NCBI GenBank assembly: GCA_019614645.1
Contig: JABWDB010000007.1
Span: 3,658,001-3,722,000, forward strand
Direction of reading: 5' to 3'
Length of the DNA: 64,000 nt
From: Stratiolaelaps scimitus
Taxonomy: Eukaryota > Arthropoda > Arachnida > Mesostigmata > Laelapidae
Below, piece after piece: positions 22,286-33,212 of the stretch. Each line of letters begins with the position of its first letter. Within the stretch, counting starts at the first letter, position 1. Both the position numbers and the translations under genes were made by a program. Under the pieces are notes generated by a model. It saw nothing but the letters and a program-made list of their open reading frames with translations. It did no database searches and had not been told where the DNA came from.

Positions 22286-24104
22286 TTATAATTGCCATCT
22301 CCTCTCTCGGGGGTCACCGAGAAAGGGGAGGGCTGGCATTGCCTCGTCGCACGTACATCTGGGAAAGGCGCTACAGAAGAAAGAACCCGCCAGCTTGTCA
22401 CCCGTGGCGCAGACCAGCCTATGTCAGGCCCCCTCATTGGCTGTAAGGCTCATGTCGACCCAAACATGAGTATGAGCTGATTGTTAACGCCGAGATAACG
22501 TTATTTATACTCAGAGAGAAACAAATGAAAATGATGCAAATAGCTACGAAATCGAGAACCTAATAAGTTGTATAGCAGTGACAATGAGATGGATTATCAC
22601 TTTGATGGAACGGTGTTAACGTGACGTCCAAAGCAAATGCTTAAATAGTGGCTTAGTCGGAGCCATGCTTTCAAATTGGGATTTACAGCTTTGATGAACC
22701 GGTGGTGGCGTATGTCCCACGATCAAATCTTGCCGTGTCGAAGTCCTTTAGATAGAAGAAAAAGCAGATAAGAATTGTTGATAGAATTGGGTTTGCTCGC
22801 CGGGAGAAACTTGGCTTGGCCCGATGAAAAGGTGTCCGTTCTAGCGGTGCTATCGCAATGACGAGTATAGGACAATACGGGTGAACATGAAGACTTGAAT
22901 CTCAGTAAGTACAACAGTGAATTCATGCCGGGGCAGCAGCCTACACCAATAGAAAGAACGATGTCAAACGTCAAGAACGTACAGGCAAGCCTTTGTAAAA
23001 CGCGCAATACGAAGGTGGCGCTGGAACCCGTTCAGGTTAGCAGGTGCGACGCCGAACAAATGCTCTTCGGGAGCAGTCGAAAACGCAATTTAGCGTCCGA
23101 AGTGCAAGACGGTAAGTGCAAACGTGCGCAGCTAGCAGGGAAAAATTATGCGAAAATGCTGGGACTATATCAAATGTGCAGGGGAAAGTGCTCCATGGAG
23201 AGAAGCCAACGCGAAGATGGCCATGGATTGGTGTAAGAGATGTACTTGGTATACAATGCAGCAAGAAATAGTCTCGAAGTCTCGAAAATAATCGCCGAAA
23301 TAGCACAGAATTATAAACGAAGTAAAGCTGAAAGAATTACCCGAGAGAAACTTCGATGGAGAATCCATCAGTGTCTTGAAAAGCATCCATAAATCACTGT
23401 ATGATTTATTAGCGTAATAATTCAACTTGACGTAATCTTTGGGGAGAGAGGAATTACCGAATAAGTAACTGGAAGTAGCTGGAAGGGTAGCGTTTAGGTT
23501 AAAGCCTTTTTTCGTCTGCCTTGCAAACAAAGCAATGTGCTTGCCCGTTCACCTATAACGATTGCGCACCGTACACTGCTCAAGGGATGACAGCATTCCC
23601 TTGATTTACTGGCTGCCAGAGGTGCACTTGGTGATTGGCATTGCCGGCGAAACAGCGAAGTAAAGAAGGTGTTTACAACTTCCGTTCCCTGGATCCTTGT
23701 TACAGTCGGTACGCCATCGGTAGATACGAGCCATGATCAGAGTTCCAATCAGATACTGGAGGTGGTGTGCGTGTCGTCCGAGGACAACGTTTCCATGGAC
23801 TCGTTGCTGTCGATGGACCTGCTGCCACGTGAATTTGTTTTTATGGTTATTTATGATACATTCCACTACTGATTGTGATCAAAGAATGAATAATATCCTT
23901 GGCATGTTGTTGGCATACCTGAGGTGTCATACAGTGACCCCTTCGGCCGTTTAGCGTAAGGCTGATCGGCAAGCAAGGAGCCCGATTGATGTCGCTTTAT
24001 TGATACCGATTGCTCAATACACCTAGCTCGTCTGCTGAAGGCCGAATCGTAGTCATCCTGAAATAGTGTGTCTCAAGTCTATTGCGAGCCAAGCTCGCTA
24101 CTAT
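21576..24104. other. Unassigned segment
   Basis: Nothing recognisable apart from (TA)n at 22255. A 113-codon plus frame (22895-23236, Lys/Arg-rich) has no known domain. Confidence 0.3.
22255..22283. repeat. (TA)n microsatellite, 29 bp
   Basis: Uninterrupted alternating TA. Confidence 0.95.
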
Positions 24105-24260
24105 ACGAAGACAACGGGACGGTGTAGTGCTTCCTACAGTACGCAACTAAGTGGACCGTTAGCAGGCTTGGAGGAGAAGGGTGAAGTGGTCCAAGTTCTG
24201 CTCGTCTATTCTGTCATCTCAGACTTCGATACGGTTCCGAAAAACGGATGTATGATATAA
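24105..24260 (+). pseudogene. Probable LINE reverse-transcriptase scrap (motif A)
   Basis: The plus frame 24066-24260 contains GLEEKGEVVQVLLVY followed by SDFDTVPKNG. Non-LTR reverse transcriptases have just this order: a helix with a Gly-rich turn, a hydrophobic strand, then a D-x-AFDTVP core (motif A). The expected first catalytic Asp position reads Tyr and the spacing is off by about one residue, so this would be a dead fragment. Flanking frames do not extend the match. It could still be coincidence. Confidence 0.35.
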
Positions 24261-25711
24261 TAGGATTTTAGCCAGTACTCTTAACACAATATCTTTGATA
24301 AATGGATGTGTATGATAGTGAGCTTATGCGTACTACTATACATATGTATATACACACATAAACCTATATATATATATTCCACTACCACTCACTTTACTTT
24401 GTCTCAAGACACCGAAGTTTCGCTCAGCATTAGAAGGACGCAATAGAAAGCGAACTGCTATTGTTTTTGTTGCTTCATCTCCTTCTTATACTCGATTATT
24501 ACTTCTATTATTGTTATTAGTGCCAGAGGTTGGGCGTATGCAGCAAGCTGACTCCACTGTGCAAGGAAGTTTACTCGTCGAAACGGGCAGTTTATTTACG
24601 ATGGGAATATATCATCCAAACTTCCTTCCTGCCTTCTCTAGCCTCGGTTTGATACACGGCGACGCGCCGCCACTGTGATGTCCATGATAGGAGTGCTTAA
24701 CTTTGCCGGCAATCCACCAAATAGAAGGTTACGTGGTTAGATAAACAACAAGTTCAGAGACAAACAATAATCGCGAATAACCGGCTGGCATTCTCGGTGG
24801 TCGTTCGAGCGAGCGAACGCGAGACGGTATTGAGGCGGTATTGTGTATAGTATTCGATGACAGTCAGGACCCTCGACTTTGATTGGCCGCCGTCACTTTC
24901 CGTGTGGGAAATCTCATGGTTCACTTGAACGGAGGCGACCATTTCATTACTGGATTTTGTAGCCGGCTTCCGCGTGTCGGCGCGGTCGTGGCGAAGCTTT
25001 AGGAACTTAACGTCTCTGTGATTAGGTAATTGCCATCACTAATTATGAGCAAACGAGTTAAGTGTCGGCATTGCGATACCGTAACTGTATTGAACACCAG
25101 ACGGATCCAAACAGTTTGGATCCTTAATCGGATTCAAACTGAGGATCATCCTAACGACAGAAGTTTCCATTGCAAGCCAGGTTGGGCGTTCTCAGCGGAG
25201 TCAGGGTATCACGGAGTCTTCTCTCGCAAATAGTAGACAACCGGAGTGTGCCAAATACATCGACCCTAACGGAACCAAGAGAAGACAAGTTAATGCCTGA
25301 CAGGTTCGAAAAGGGATTAATGTGAGTCGAAAAGCATGGACCAACGGAATAACCAGGTCACTAGAGAGGAACGCATCAAGAAACACATGAAGAATTCAGC
25401 TAATGTTCAGTTTCCATGTAAAACTCGCCTCAGTGACGCATATTAAAGTTTGATTTGAACCGAGGCTTGTTACTATTTTGAATATTCCATTCATCTGCAA
25501 AAAGACCTGCAAAATTCGAATTTAGCAGACCATTTGTTGACGTCCGTATTATGAAAATCAAACATCTTAAACAGGTAAATCGGAAACATGTTTGTTTGGA
25601 CGACAAAAGGCAACCTACATCGGAATTGTGGTCTGTGAATGTTGGGACTGTCGTGTCGTGTTCGACAATTTGAGGGTAAGACGTTAGCTTAATCAAATTA
25701 ACACCGTTGTC
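24261..25711. other. Unassigned segment
   Basis: No gene is seen. It holds a short (TA)n (24365-24377) and the palindrome at 25103. A 60-codon plus frame from an ATG at 25045 has CRHC near its start but no other zinc-binding pattern. Confidence 0.3.
25103..25123. repeat. 21-bp palindrome
   Basis: GGATCCAAAC, a central A, then GTTTGGATCC: perfect 10-bp arms. The preceding TGAACACCAGACG also occurs in the 52.74-kb hairpin arm (one base differs on its partner arm). Confidence 0.9.
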
Positions 25712-26061
25712 ATGGCGAGCGGGCAGGCCGTGCCTGAGGACACGCGTTCCTATGTTCGGATCAGAAGTGAGGTGAGCAAACTTTCTGAAATCGTCTTCAG
25801 CCGTCTTGAAATCGAGATGAAACTAATTCCAGACATCCTGATTCTCTGAACAAATATATTGAGTAAGAGGGATGGCAAACAGATGGGATACGACACGTCT
25901 TCAAATAACAGCTTAGCTTCTTACAGCATTTGTATAGCTGGCTCTCAGCTGTTTGGTTTGCCCCAGCGTTGTTCTATGATTTCAGCCGCAGTCGGTTGAT
26001 GAATGGGCATAGCTTCAGGATAGTATGCACACAGAGACCTGCAAAACGTATCCAGGTTTAG
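25712..26061 (+). CDS. Weak two-exon gene candidate
   Basis: Exon 1 (25712-25771) starts in good context (gtcATGGCG), reads MASGQAVPEDTRSYVRIRSE and ends exactly at GAG|GTGAGC, phase 0. The best acceptor is CTTCTTACAG ending at 25926 (155-nt intron). Exon 2 (25927-26061) is open in phase for 44 codons (HLYSWLSAVWFAPALF and on) to a TAG. Without splicing exon 1 reads on to a TGA at 25847. Against it, part of exon 2 (around 25932-25950) resembles a repeat B core, so it may be element DNA. Confidence 0.17.
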
Positions 26062-26183
26062 TCCGAGAGCCCCACCTGGTGGCAGGTCGCAGCAGTAAAT
26101 CGCCGACAACTGTAACAGCTCACTTCAAAGACGTCCCACACACAGTTTTATGTTGTTGAGCGTTGAGCGCGATAAAGCCTATG

Positions 26184-26206
26184 ATATATATATATATATA
26201 TATATA
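26184..26206. repeat. (TA)n microsatellite, 23 bp
   Basis: Uninterrupted alternating TA. Confidence 0.95.
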
Positions 26207-26548
26207 ACACCTGTATTATGTGTGTGCTTTGAGCTGAGTAGTTAAGGATGGCGAATAACCGTGACACCAACCAGCACAGCGTAGGAGAGATGAATCAATG
26301 AGTCCAAAAGTGGTCGAAAGAGCCACCAGCTGCAAACGATCCTCCTATCTTAAGCTCTTCATAGGAATGAAGAGGCAGTAAGGTTAATACTAGAGAGGAC
26401 ACCTAGGTTATGGTGAATGGACTCCTAAAAAAGGTGGCATTTTTTGGGCAAACATATTTATAGCTGGAGCTCAAGTAAGAGGTGAAAGGAGGTGTTTCCT
26501 CTTTCTCTGTTGACATAATATAATACTATTAACTATATTTTAACGGCC

Positions 26549-26595
26549 TCTTATATTTGAGGTATATATATATATATATATACTTATATTTGAGG

Positions 26596-26626
<31 letters not shown>
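26549..26626. repeat. Tandem duplication with two (TA)n arrays
   Basis: CTTATATTTGAGGTATATA occurs twice in direct orientation, first at about 26549 and again at about 26583. Each copy is followed by its own (TA)n array (26563-26582 and 26603-26626). The unit probably duplicated together with its array. Confidence 0.85.
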
Positions 26627-26635
26627 TGTCAACGG

Positions 26636-26712
26636 GCATGGCGTGACAGTGTAGTGACGCCGATAACTTCAAGCCGTTGCGTCTATGGTTCAATCCTCCA
26701 GGGCACATATAT
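26636..26712 (+). mobile_element. tRNA-like promoter boxes, probable SINE head
   Basis: A TGGCGTGACAGTG box-A-like string (about 26640) is followed ~40 nt later by GGTTCAATCC (box B, about 26686). Box B agrees with the eukaryotic tRNA consensus GGTTCRANYCC. No cloverleaf with paired acceptor ends can be drawn, so a tRNA-derived SINE head is more likely than a tRNA gene. Downstream GGGCACATATA loosely recalls the TTGCACATTTG of family A. Confidence 0.35.
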
Positions 26713-26775
26713 ACCGGTGCGGTCTATCAGATTTGTCAAAAATGTCAATAGGAAAGAAAAATATACATGCATATA

Positions 26776-26788
26776 ATATATATATATA
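26776..26788. repeat. (TA)n microsatellite, 13 bp
   Basis: Short uninterrupted run within wider AT-rich DNA. Confidence 0.8.
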
Positions 26789-27089
26789 ACATTATATATA
26801 TTCCTAAAGTATTACTATGGATGCACCACGTCCGGAGCTTCCAGACACGTGAAGTGTACATCGTGGAACAGTACACTACAACGATTATCGCTATTATAAC
26901 TGCTAAATACTACTACTGCTACTATTAAGCTCAGCCACAAGCACGACCTCAACCACGCCCACGCATATTGTATTTTAGACCCGGCTGACTGCATGTTCTT
27001 AATTGTCGATCACCTTAGCACGACAACGATGATATCGTTAACATTCGCTTATGCTTTAATAATGATGGTTCATGTGGCCGGATAGGGAC

Positions 27090-28130
27090 TGCAAGATCTT
27101 GCGAGCAACGTGCAGTAGCAAGTGGAAACCGGCTCATTCGTGGTGTTCAAGATCTTTCGCATACATTTCTCCTATTAAGGTGTCTCGTTCGAATTTTCGC
27201 TCTTGAAATGCCAATAACTTTTGAACTAAATGAGTTGGAAGAAAGATCTTTTGTCGTGAGTTAGAGGTACTCTCCGGCTTTATTGGCACGCCGATCCAGC
27301 GCTCTGGGAGTTTTGAGATAGCCAAATATTTCCCATTCGTATTTTTCATTTATAATCTCCTTATCTATTGCTTCTTTGAGTAAGTCGACGGTTGCATATG
27401 GAACCCCACCTATTGCCCTTTCTAATGCATGGAAACAACCATAATCACATGGCTTAAATCAGGAGAATATGGGTTGATACCATCGCTCAATATTGTTCCC
27501 CTCCATTCAGGCCGTAGTTTCAGCAATGCGGTGAGGTCTTGCATTGTCGTCGAGTAACCACACTCGGTGCTGTCGATCCCCACTCCATTTGTTCATCAAT
27601 CTATCTGGCACCGCCACAGACGTTGCCGCTTCACCTTATCGGAGACACTGTTTTGCTTGGCCCTTCTCAGGAGGTCTATGTAGGCTAACCCATGTCTCGT
27701 CTATCGACACCGTGTGCTCTAAGCGACTGGTTTGTTGCGTATAAGTATTCAAATTAGATGTCGAACACTCCACACGCATTTTCATTTGGTCAGCACTCAG
27801 TTTATGGGGAACTCATTTTTCATTGATTTTCTTCTTCTTCAGTATATTGGTTATAATTCAATCACACGTCGCCCGAGGAATCCCCGTTTCAGCCGACAAA
27901 GACCTCTGGGACCAAGCTCTAGTTTCCTCAAAAGCTGCCTTGATTCTGTCAATCCGTTCGTCCCTTGTCGTACCTGATTTCTGGTTCCCACCTCGATGGT
28001 CATCGGTGTCCAAATTTCCACTGTGGGGAATTTGCACTTTTTGTTGCAGTATCCATCTTTCTGATCGTATCGAAACCACTCAGTGTTCGAAAGGAAGCCA
28101 CGTTCCTGCTGCGTAGTTCGCACTGTGTGT
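27090..28130 (-). pseudogene. Mariner-like transposase, inactivated
   Basis: Read on the minus strand from about 28130 downward. A helix-turn-helix region (ERIDRIKAAFEETRAWSQRS then TGIPRATC, about 27995-27855) is followed by a WVPHKL-like linker, IDETWV (27690-27706, first catalytic Asp), LDDNARPH (27532-27552, second Asp), KPCDYGCF (third Asp codon 27444-27446, 33-34 residues after the second, as in mariner DD34D) and a C-terminal LPERW-type motif in another frame near 27310. At least five in-frame stops and one frameshift break it, and the stretch between the first and second Asp is about half the usual ~90 residues, implying an internal deletion. Total span is near that of a full ~345-aa transposase gene. 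I could not find terminal inverted repeats or a TA duplication. It is a fossil DNA transposon. Confidence 0.9.
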
Positions 28131-29551
28131 CATTCGAAAGGCGCGAAAATGCGAACGAGACACCTAAGTAACTATGTGCCTGTCCATAGCGCCATCTTCA
28201 GGCATTCGGACAGATCGCACAACATAGAACACCCAGCCAAAGGATGATTTAGCCGAATGAGATACTTCACTCGAATGTAGATAATGAGAGGCTTTGATAT
28301 ATATATGGTCATGACACAGACCTTCTTGACATAAGCGATTAGATGAAAACCTATTGCATATATTATAGTTAGGACATGTATAATCCATCAGTAAAATATA
28401 TTTTGGTTAGAGATTTAAAACCGCATTCCTCTTGAATAATTAAGTAAGACCAACATGCAAAGAGATAGATTATTGATACAGCAAAACGCAGCGAGAAGAT
28501 ATGCCGAGAAAGAGAGCTATATTATTGTATAACGTAAATGGAAGCAAAGGTAACCATGGTGTATGACTTGATAATTTACTCAAACTTTAAAAGTACTGGT
28601 GGCTCTCCGACTATGCATAGATGCTCCAAAGATAGCCTTTCGAAACTACAAACTTGTCTGCTTAAATTTTGATCATGTTTGACATACAGTTCTCAGAGCT
28701 CACGATCGTTAGCCCGCAATTATCTGTTCGAAACTAGTTGGAAATAATCAGCATTGGCGAGGTCTCGGAAAGTATGCTCTATCATCAATTTAAGAGCCAC
28801 CACTGTCAAGCTGCCCGCATTCGCGTAGACATGTACACTTCCTCATATGCAAATATGTATTCCTTGAGTATTTACCAGGCATTGACCTTGTTTGGGCCAC
28901 ATGCCCGCACTTTGGGTCGTTTCCTAACCCGCACTTTGGCCTTCTCCTCTTCTGGAGTCAAATGGAACCGTATCTAGGGCACAATACCCGCACAGACTGC
29001 TACCGGCTCACGCGAATCGGTGAGATTAAGCGCAGGTTTAGATTGGTTACGACAAGCTTCAATAGTATGTACCCTCTTGACGACATCAGAGGCAGTTTTT
29101 AACTTATGCTTCATATTCATCGCATTAGCGACTCGTAAACGCCCGAAACAGACGAAGTCGAAGAATTACGGTAAATGGCGACATGGACATTCCCTAACTA
29201 ATCTATACAGTTAGGGTTTGCTGCCTAATTGCTTGGCTACATTCGTTTCAACGATAATTGACTCCGTTTTTTTTGTAGCGCTTTTCTTCGCTAGGTCGCT
29301 TACGAAACGCTTAACTAGAGACAGTTGTACTAAGACTTTATTACATTTTAAATAAATCGATTATGTAATGATGTGACAGCATTCGTGGTTATCCAGATTT
29401 CAGATGGCAGATCGTTCCCATTCTGAGCTGTATCGACCTATTGCAATAATAAATCGCACGTGTATACGCATCATTGTCGGCATTTCAATACATTGTCAAT
29501 TGTTTGCCCCATTTTGTCCGCTTGCTCATGATGGCTACGCTTATATGCAAC

Positions 29552-29568
29552 ATATATATATATATATA
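29552..29568. repeat. (TA)n microsatellite, 17 bp
   Basis: Uninterrupted alternating TA. Confidence 0.93.
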
Positions 29569-30515
29569 ACCACCAATTGATCCAAGCGGTTACGCCTCCG
29601 AGATATACGAAGGTATATAGACAAATGTCGAGGAGCGTTAGGTAGTAAAAAGATTGTTTGTTCACCCCAGGGACAGGGATACAGCCGCAGCATGGGGGCG
29701 AACGAGGGTCACTAGGGGTAAGCACAGCAAGCGAACGCGGCTGTCAGCTAGTGCTGCTGTTTTGCGGAAGGTCTTTTGTTGTTGCTCTGTGACGACAGAG
29801 AATGAGCAGCACTTTAGCGACGCGCGTTACAATAGGTGTAGCATCCTGAAAAGGAGATGCTTCGACCTCGACGATGAGTGGATGGCTACCGTAGTGCGGC
29901 ACATGGGAACGAACTCAGTGCCGGGGTCCGGCTGACTGTTAGACTAAACCACTTTAGTGGGCGAAGACCAGCGATGCTTAAACACGTTTTGAAGGCCTCG
30001 ACATGTGTCCGACATATCGCCCGTTTGCTACGGCTACTTTGTTTCTCTTCGGCTCGAACCTTTACAACAGCCTTTGAATACAACAGCGTGCCATTGTACG
30101 CAGAACATCTCGATTGCACGCTTTGTCTAAATACACGTATTGGCGTAAACGTATTCATTCGGTTTTCTCTGCTAATTTGAAGCTTTGTGTACGAGTGAGC
30201 TCTTGCTTAGCACTAAGACAACGTATCATAAAGGAATCGCTCTTTACAGGGGAAGTTCAGCTATTTGTATGGGTTTGATTCGCATCGCCTCACTACACGC
30301 TGGCTCGGTTCCAGTGCTGTCAGAAGAAACGTGATATCTATTGCAACAATAGCCAAAATTAGGATTACGCGCACGGTGGCCAGAGTGGGGGAGCTCGCGC
30401 TTAAAATCACATTAAAATTGCACCGACAGATGCAACCCCAGCGAGCAAAACTATATACAGTTTGTTGGTAACTGCCTATATTTCGTTAAGCAACAGTATC
30501 CATTCGCTTGTATGG

Positions 30516-30531
30516 CCGTTATATATAACGG
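30516..30531. repeat. 16-bp perfect palindrome
   Basis: CCGTTATATATAACGG is its own reverse complement. Confidence 0.9.
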
Positions 30532-33145
30532 GGAACGTTGTCATTTTTCAACACAATTTTACCGGTGCCCGTAACCACACCTCTGTGCTGCAAAATAAAA
30601 ACTGTATCAGGCGGACTTGATTCGTCAAACGATGTGCTACACCTGTAGCTACTGTAGCTGTGAAAATCAAGTGCGTCTTTCTCCGCACGAGGGTCGTACG
30701 TCCCGTTATATGCTTCGAGATGCATCGGGGACTAATCATGACAATAACAGCAACACGCTCAGCCAGTAGATGCAATCAATTTTATCGAGTTCCCAACAAA
30801 GCAATTCGATAATTAGCGGCGCAATCCACAGTCGATTTATGACGGGATGACATCTTCCAGGCATAGCTCAGCGCCACACGCGAGACGTGCTGACGTCGGA
30901 GTGATATCTCCACCCGGTTGTGTCTGATCGCACGACGAGGAGTGCTGCACAAAGCGGAGCGTCACGTCGGAAGATCCTGCATCCTCACGTTCTGGGATCC
31001 GCGAATCGCTCTTTGTAGCCTTTCGTCGTTGAGCAGAGAAGAGGGCCAGGACAGACGGCGAGATGCGGACAGACGAGACGGTGCTCGAAACTGTTGAAGG
31101 CTGTTGGCTACTAATTAATTTTGTTTTGGTGTAACCTAATCATTTTAGCTACAATGCCCCCATCGCCCTTCGTGGCAGGTCGGCCACATGATCGGTTCGA
31201 GTGTAATGTAATCAAGAAGAACTCAGAATCAGTTCCACCATGGCTTGTTGTATGATTGAGATCGGTTCGTAGGTTGATCATATTGCGCACGTCAAATTTT
31301 CATGAGATCTATATTGACTCGAATGGGCCCCACCTCATTGAAATGTACACCACTTGAGTGCCTATTAAAAACCTGCTTTGTCTTGCTAAGACTGGTAAGC
31401 TGGCTCATTTAAATAGTAACAAATCGCTAATTAACAGAAAACGTTTAGTGGAGTTTTCGTGTTCAAAGAAGCGAAACAAGCGGAATTGCATTACATTCGA
31501 GTTCGCCCAGATGAGCTAAACTATCTTAATTGTTTCCCAGTCGTGCCATAATGATTCAAATCAAATGCTCAGTGTATCCATGATGAGTTGGACGTTCGGA
31601 ATACGAGCGATTTAAATGTACGTCGTTGCCATCCATTGACTTCGGTCGGTAGAAAGGAAGATGACATCTTCGATGATCGTTTGCAGGGCGCTGTCTCGTA
31701 GACGACATAACTTTCACGGTTACAGCGCAAACGAACAATTACTGTAACGACGTTGCACGACACCCGGTATACTTTGCTTTGTCCTCATATTCTAGTGCCA
31801 TATACTCATAAGCGCATCAGGGGGATTTAGCAACAAGCTACTATTTCTGTACTCAATAGTGTGGTAATTAAAAGTGAAGGTCACTTAACAACATTTTCAC
31901 ATGCTAACCTGAACGTTACAAAACCTGAATCATTATCTAAGATCTAACTCATTAGCGCCGTTCATTAGATTCTCTCATAATTAATAATGATAATCAGAAT
32001 AATAATGTGCACCTTCCTTTGTGCGTAATAATCGTGATGCAACTTAACAGGTTATAAAGCTCTGGAACCATTAACTCCCCTTGGAGGTCTCATTAATGGC
32101 GACCTTGCAGAGACCTTGCTCGCTGTTCTGCTGCTGTTACCGTCACCGCCTCAGCCACTGTCACTGATCTATTTCGGGTTCTGCCTCCCAAAATTTAACT
32201 GTGCCGTTTAATATCGCTTTCGAAAGACATACCCCATAGCATTTTGTTCAGTTGCATTGCGTTCAGTTGACACGTATTAGAAAGATGTAATTTCCTTTGA
32301 AATAGTCCTCGGAAAAAAAAAATAAAATTCAAAAAAAATTGAAAGATGTTTACATATGAGCAAGGAAAGGAAAAGTTTGCTTCGTGCAATTCTGTGAGAA
32401 TCGAATACACCAACATGGATCCCTCTGTGGTTCTGACAGCCTTTAAGCTTCGCTTCGGGTGGCATTCTATCAGTGGATGGGTCCCAGGAGACGTTGAGGT
32501 GCATGGACCGCGTTTGTTATTCGATTCACGATGTTTTCCCTGTCCTCGATCTCCGTCCACACCGGGCCGCAGGACAACTCTACCGGCACGAGCACAGAAA
32601 TATGACAAACGCATTTGCAGACGGACGGACCTACCCCCGCCCTCCCCGAGTACCGTCAGAGGCGTTGTTTATCAGTGCTTGTCTCGAAATGTTTCCGGAA
32701 GTTGAAGGTTGCCTGGAAAGCCAAGATCGGCGGCATTGACCTGGAAGCGACGAGCTCACGAGTTGTTCGAAATGCGAGATACAACAACGGCGCTACAACC
32801 AACGCGCTACCATCGGGTTTCTCAAAATCGAATCGATCGGTGCTGTGGCGATGAGTTCATACCCTGTGAGCCATTAGCTGCCTGCCACACAGATCCGTAT
32901 AGCGAATGGCGACAGACTGAAGCGGAAGCCTGCCAATAAAGAAAGCGCGCACAATGCCGGCCTTGGTTCTCAGTCAGAACTCCTTTGCCATGACACATTC
33001 TGCGTATCAGTCAGAACCGTGGCCATAGAGTATGATGGATCGAGTTTTACTAGTGTCAGATCTATTTTCAAATAGATCATATGGGTGGCGTGTTGATGAA
33101 TTTCATCCAGCTGTTCTGAGCGTCCTACATGAATGAGCCGCACGG

Positions 33146-33212
33146 GGTGGAGCACGTGAGTCGAACTCCGAATATCACCTATCTATCGTCCATGAGAGCC
33201 AACCACCTCAGG
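33146..33212 (-). mobile_element. tRNA-like promoter boxes, probable SINE head
   Basis: On the minus strand TGGTTGGCTCTCATGG (box A, about 33193-33208) is followed ~35 nt later by GAGTTCGACTC (box B, about 33157-33167). The ends GGTGG and CCACC could pair, but the whole is only ~62 nt and the T-arm does not pair properly. It is therefore not a functional tRNA; a SINE head or decayed tRNA is likelier. Confidence 0.3.

Larger units (their letters stand above)
28131..33145. other. Unassigned segment
   Basis: Five kilobases without a recognisable gene. It contains a (TA)n array (29552) and a 16-bp palindrome (30516). Around 28880-28945 the string CCCGCACTTTGG occurs twice within 40 bp. Open frames at 29654-29935 and 29878-30180 (plus) overlap in different registers and have no domain. 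Confidence 0.3.

Noticed and set aside
33146..33212. A functional tRNA gene
   Set aside because: Box A and B are present and the ends could pair, but the length (~62 nt) and the T-arm pairing do not fit a cloverleaf.
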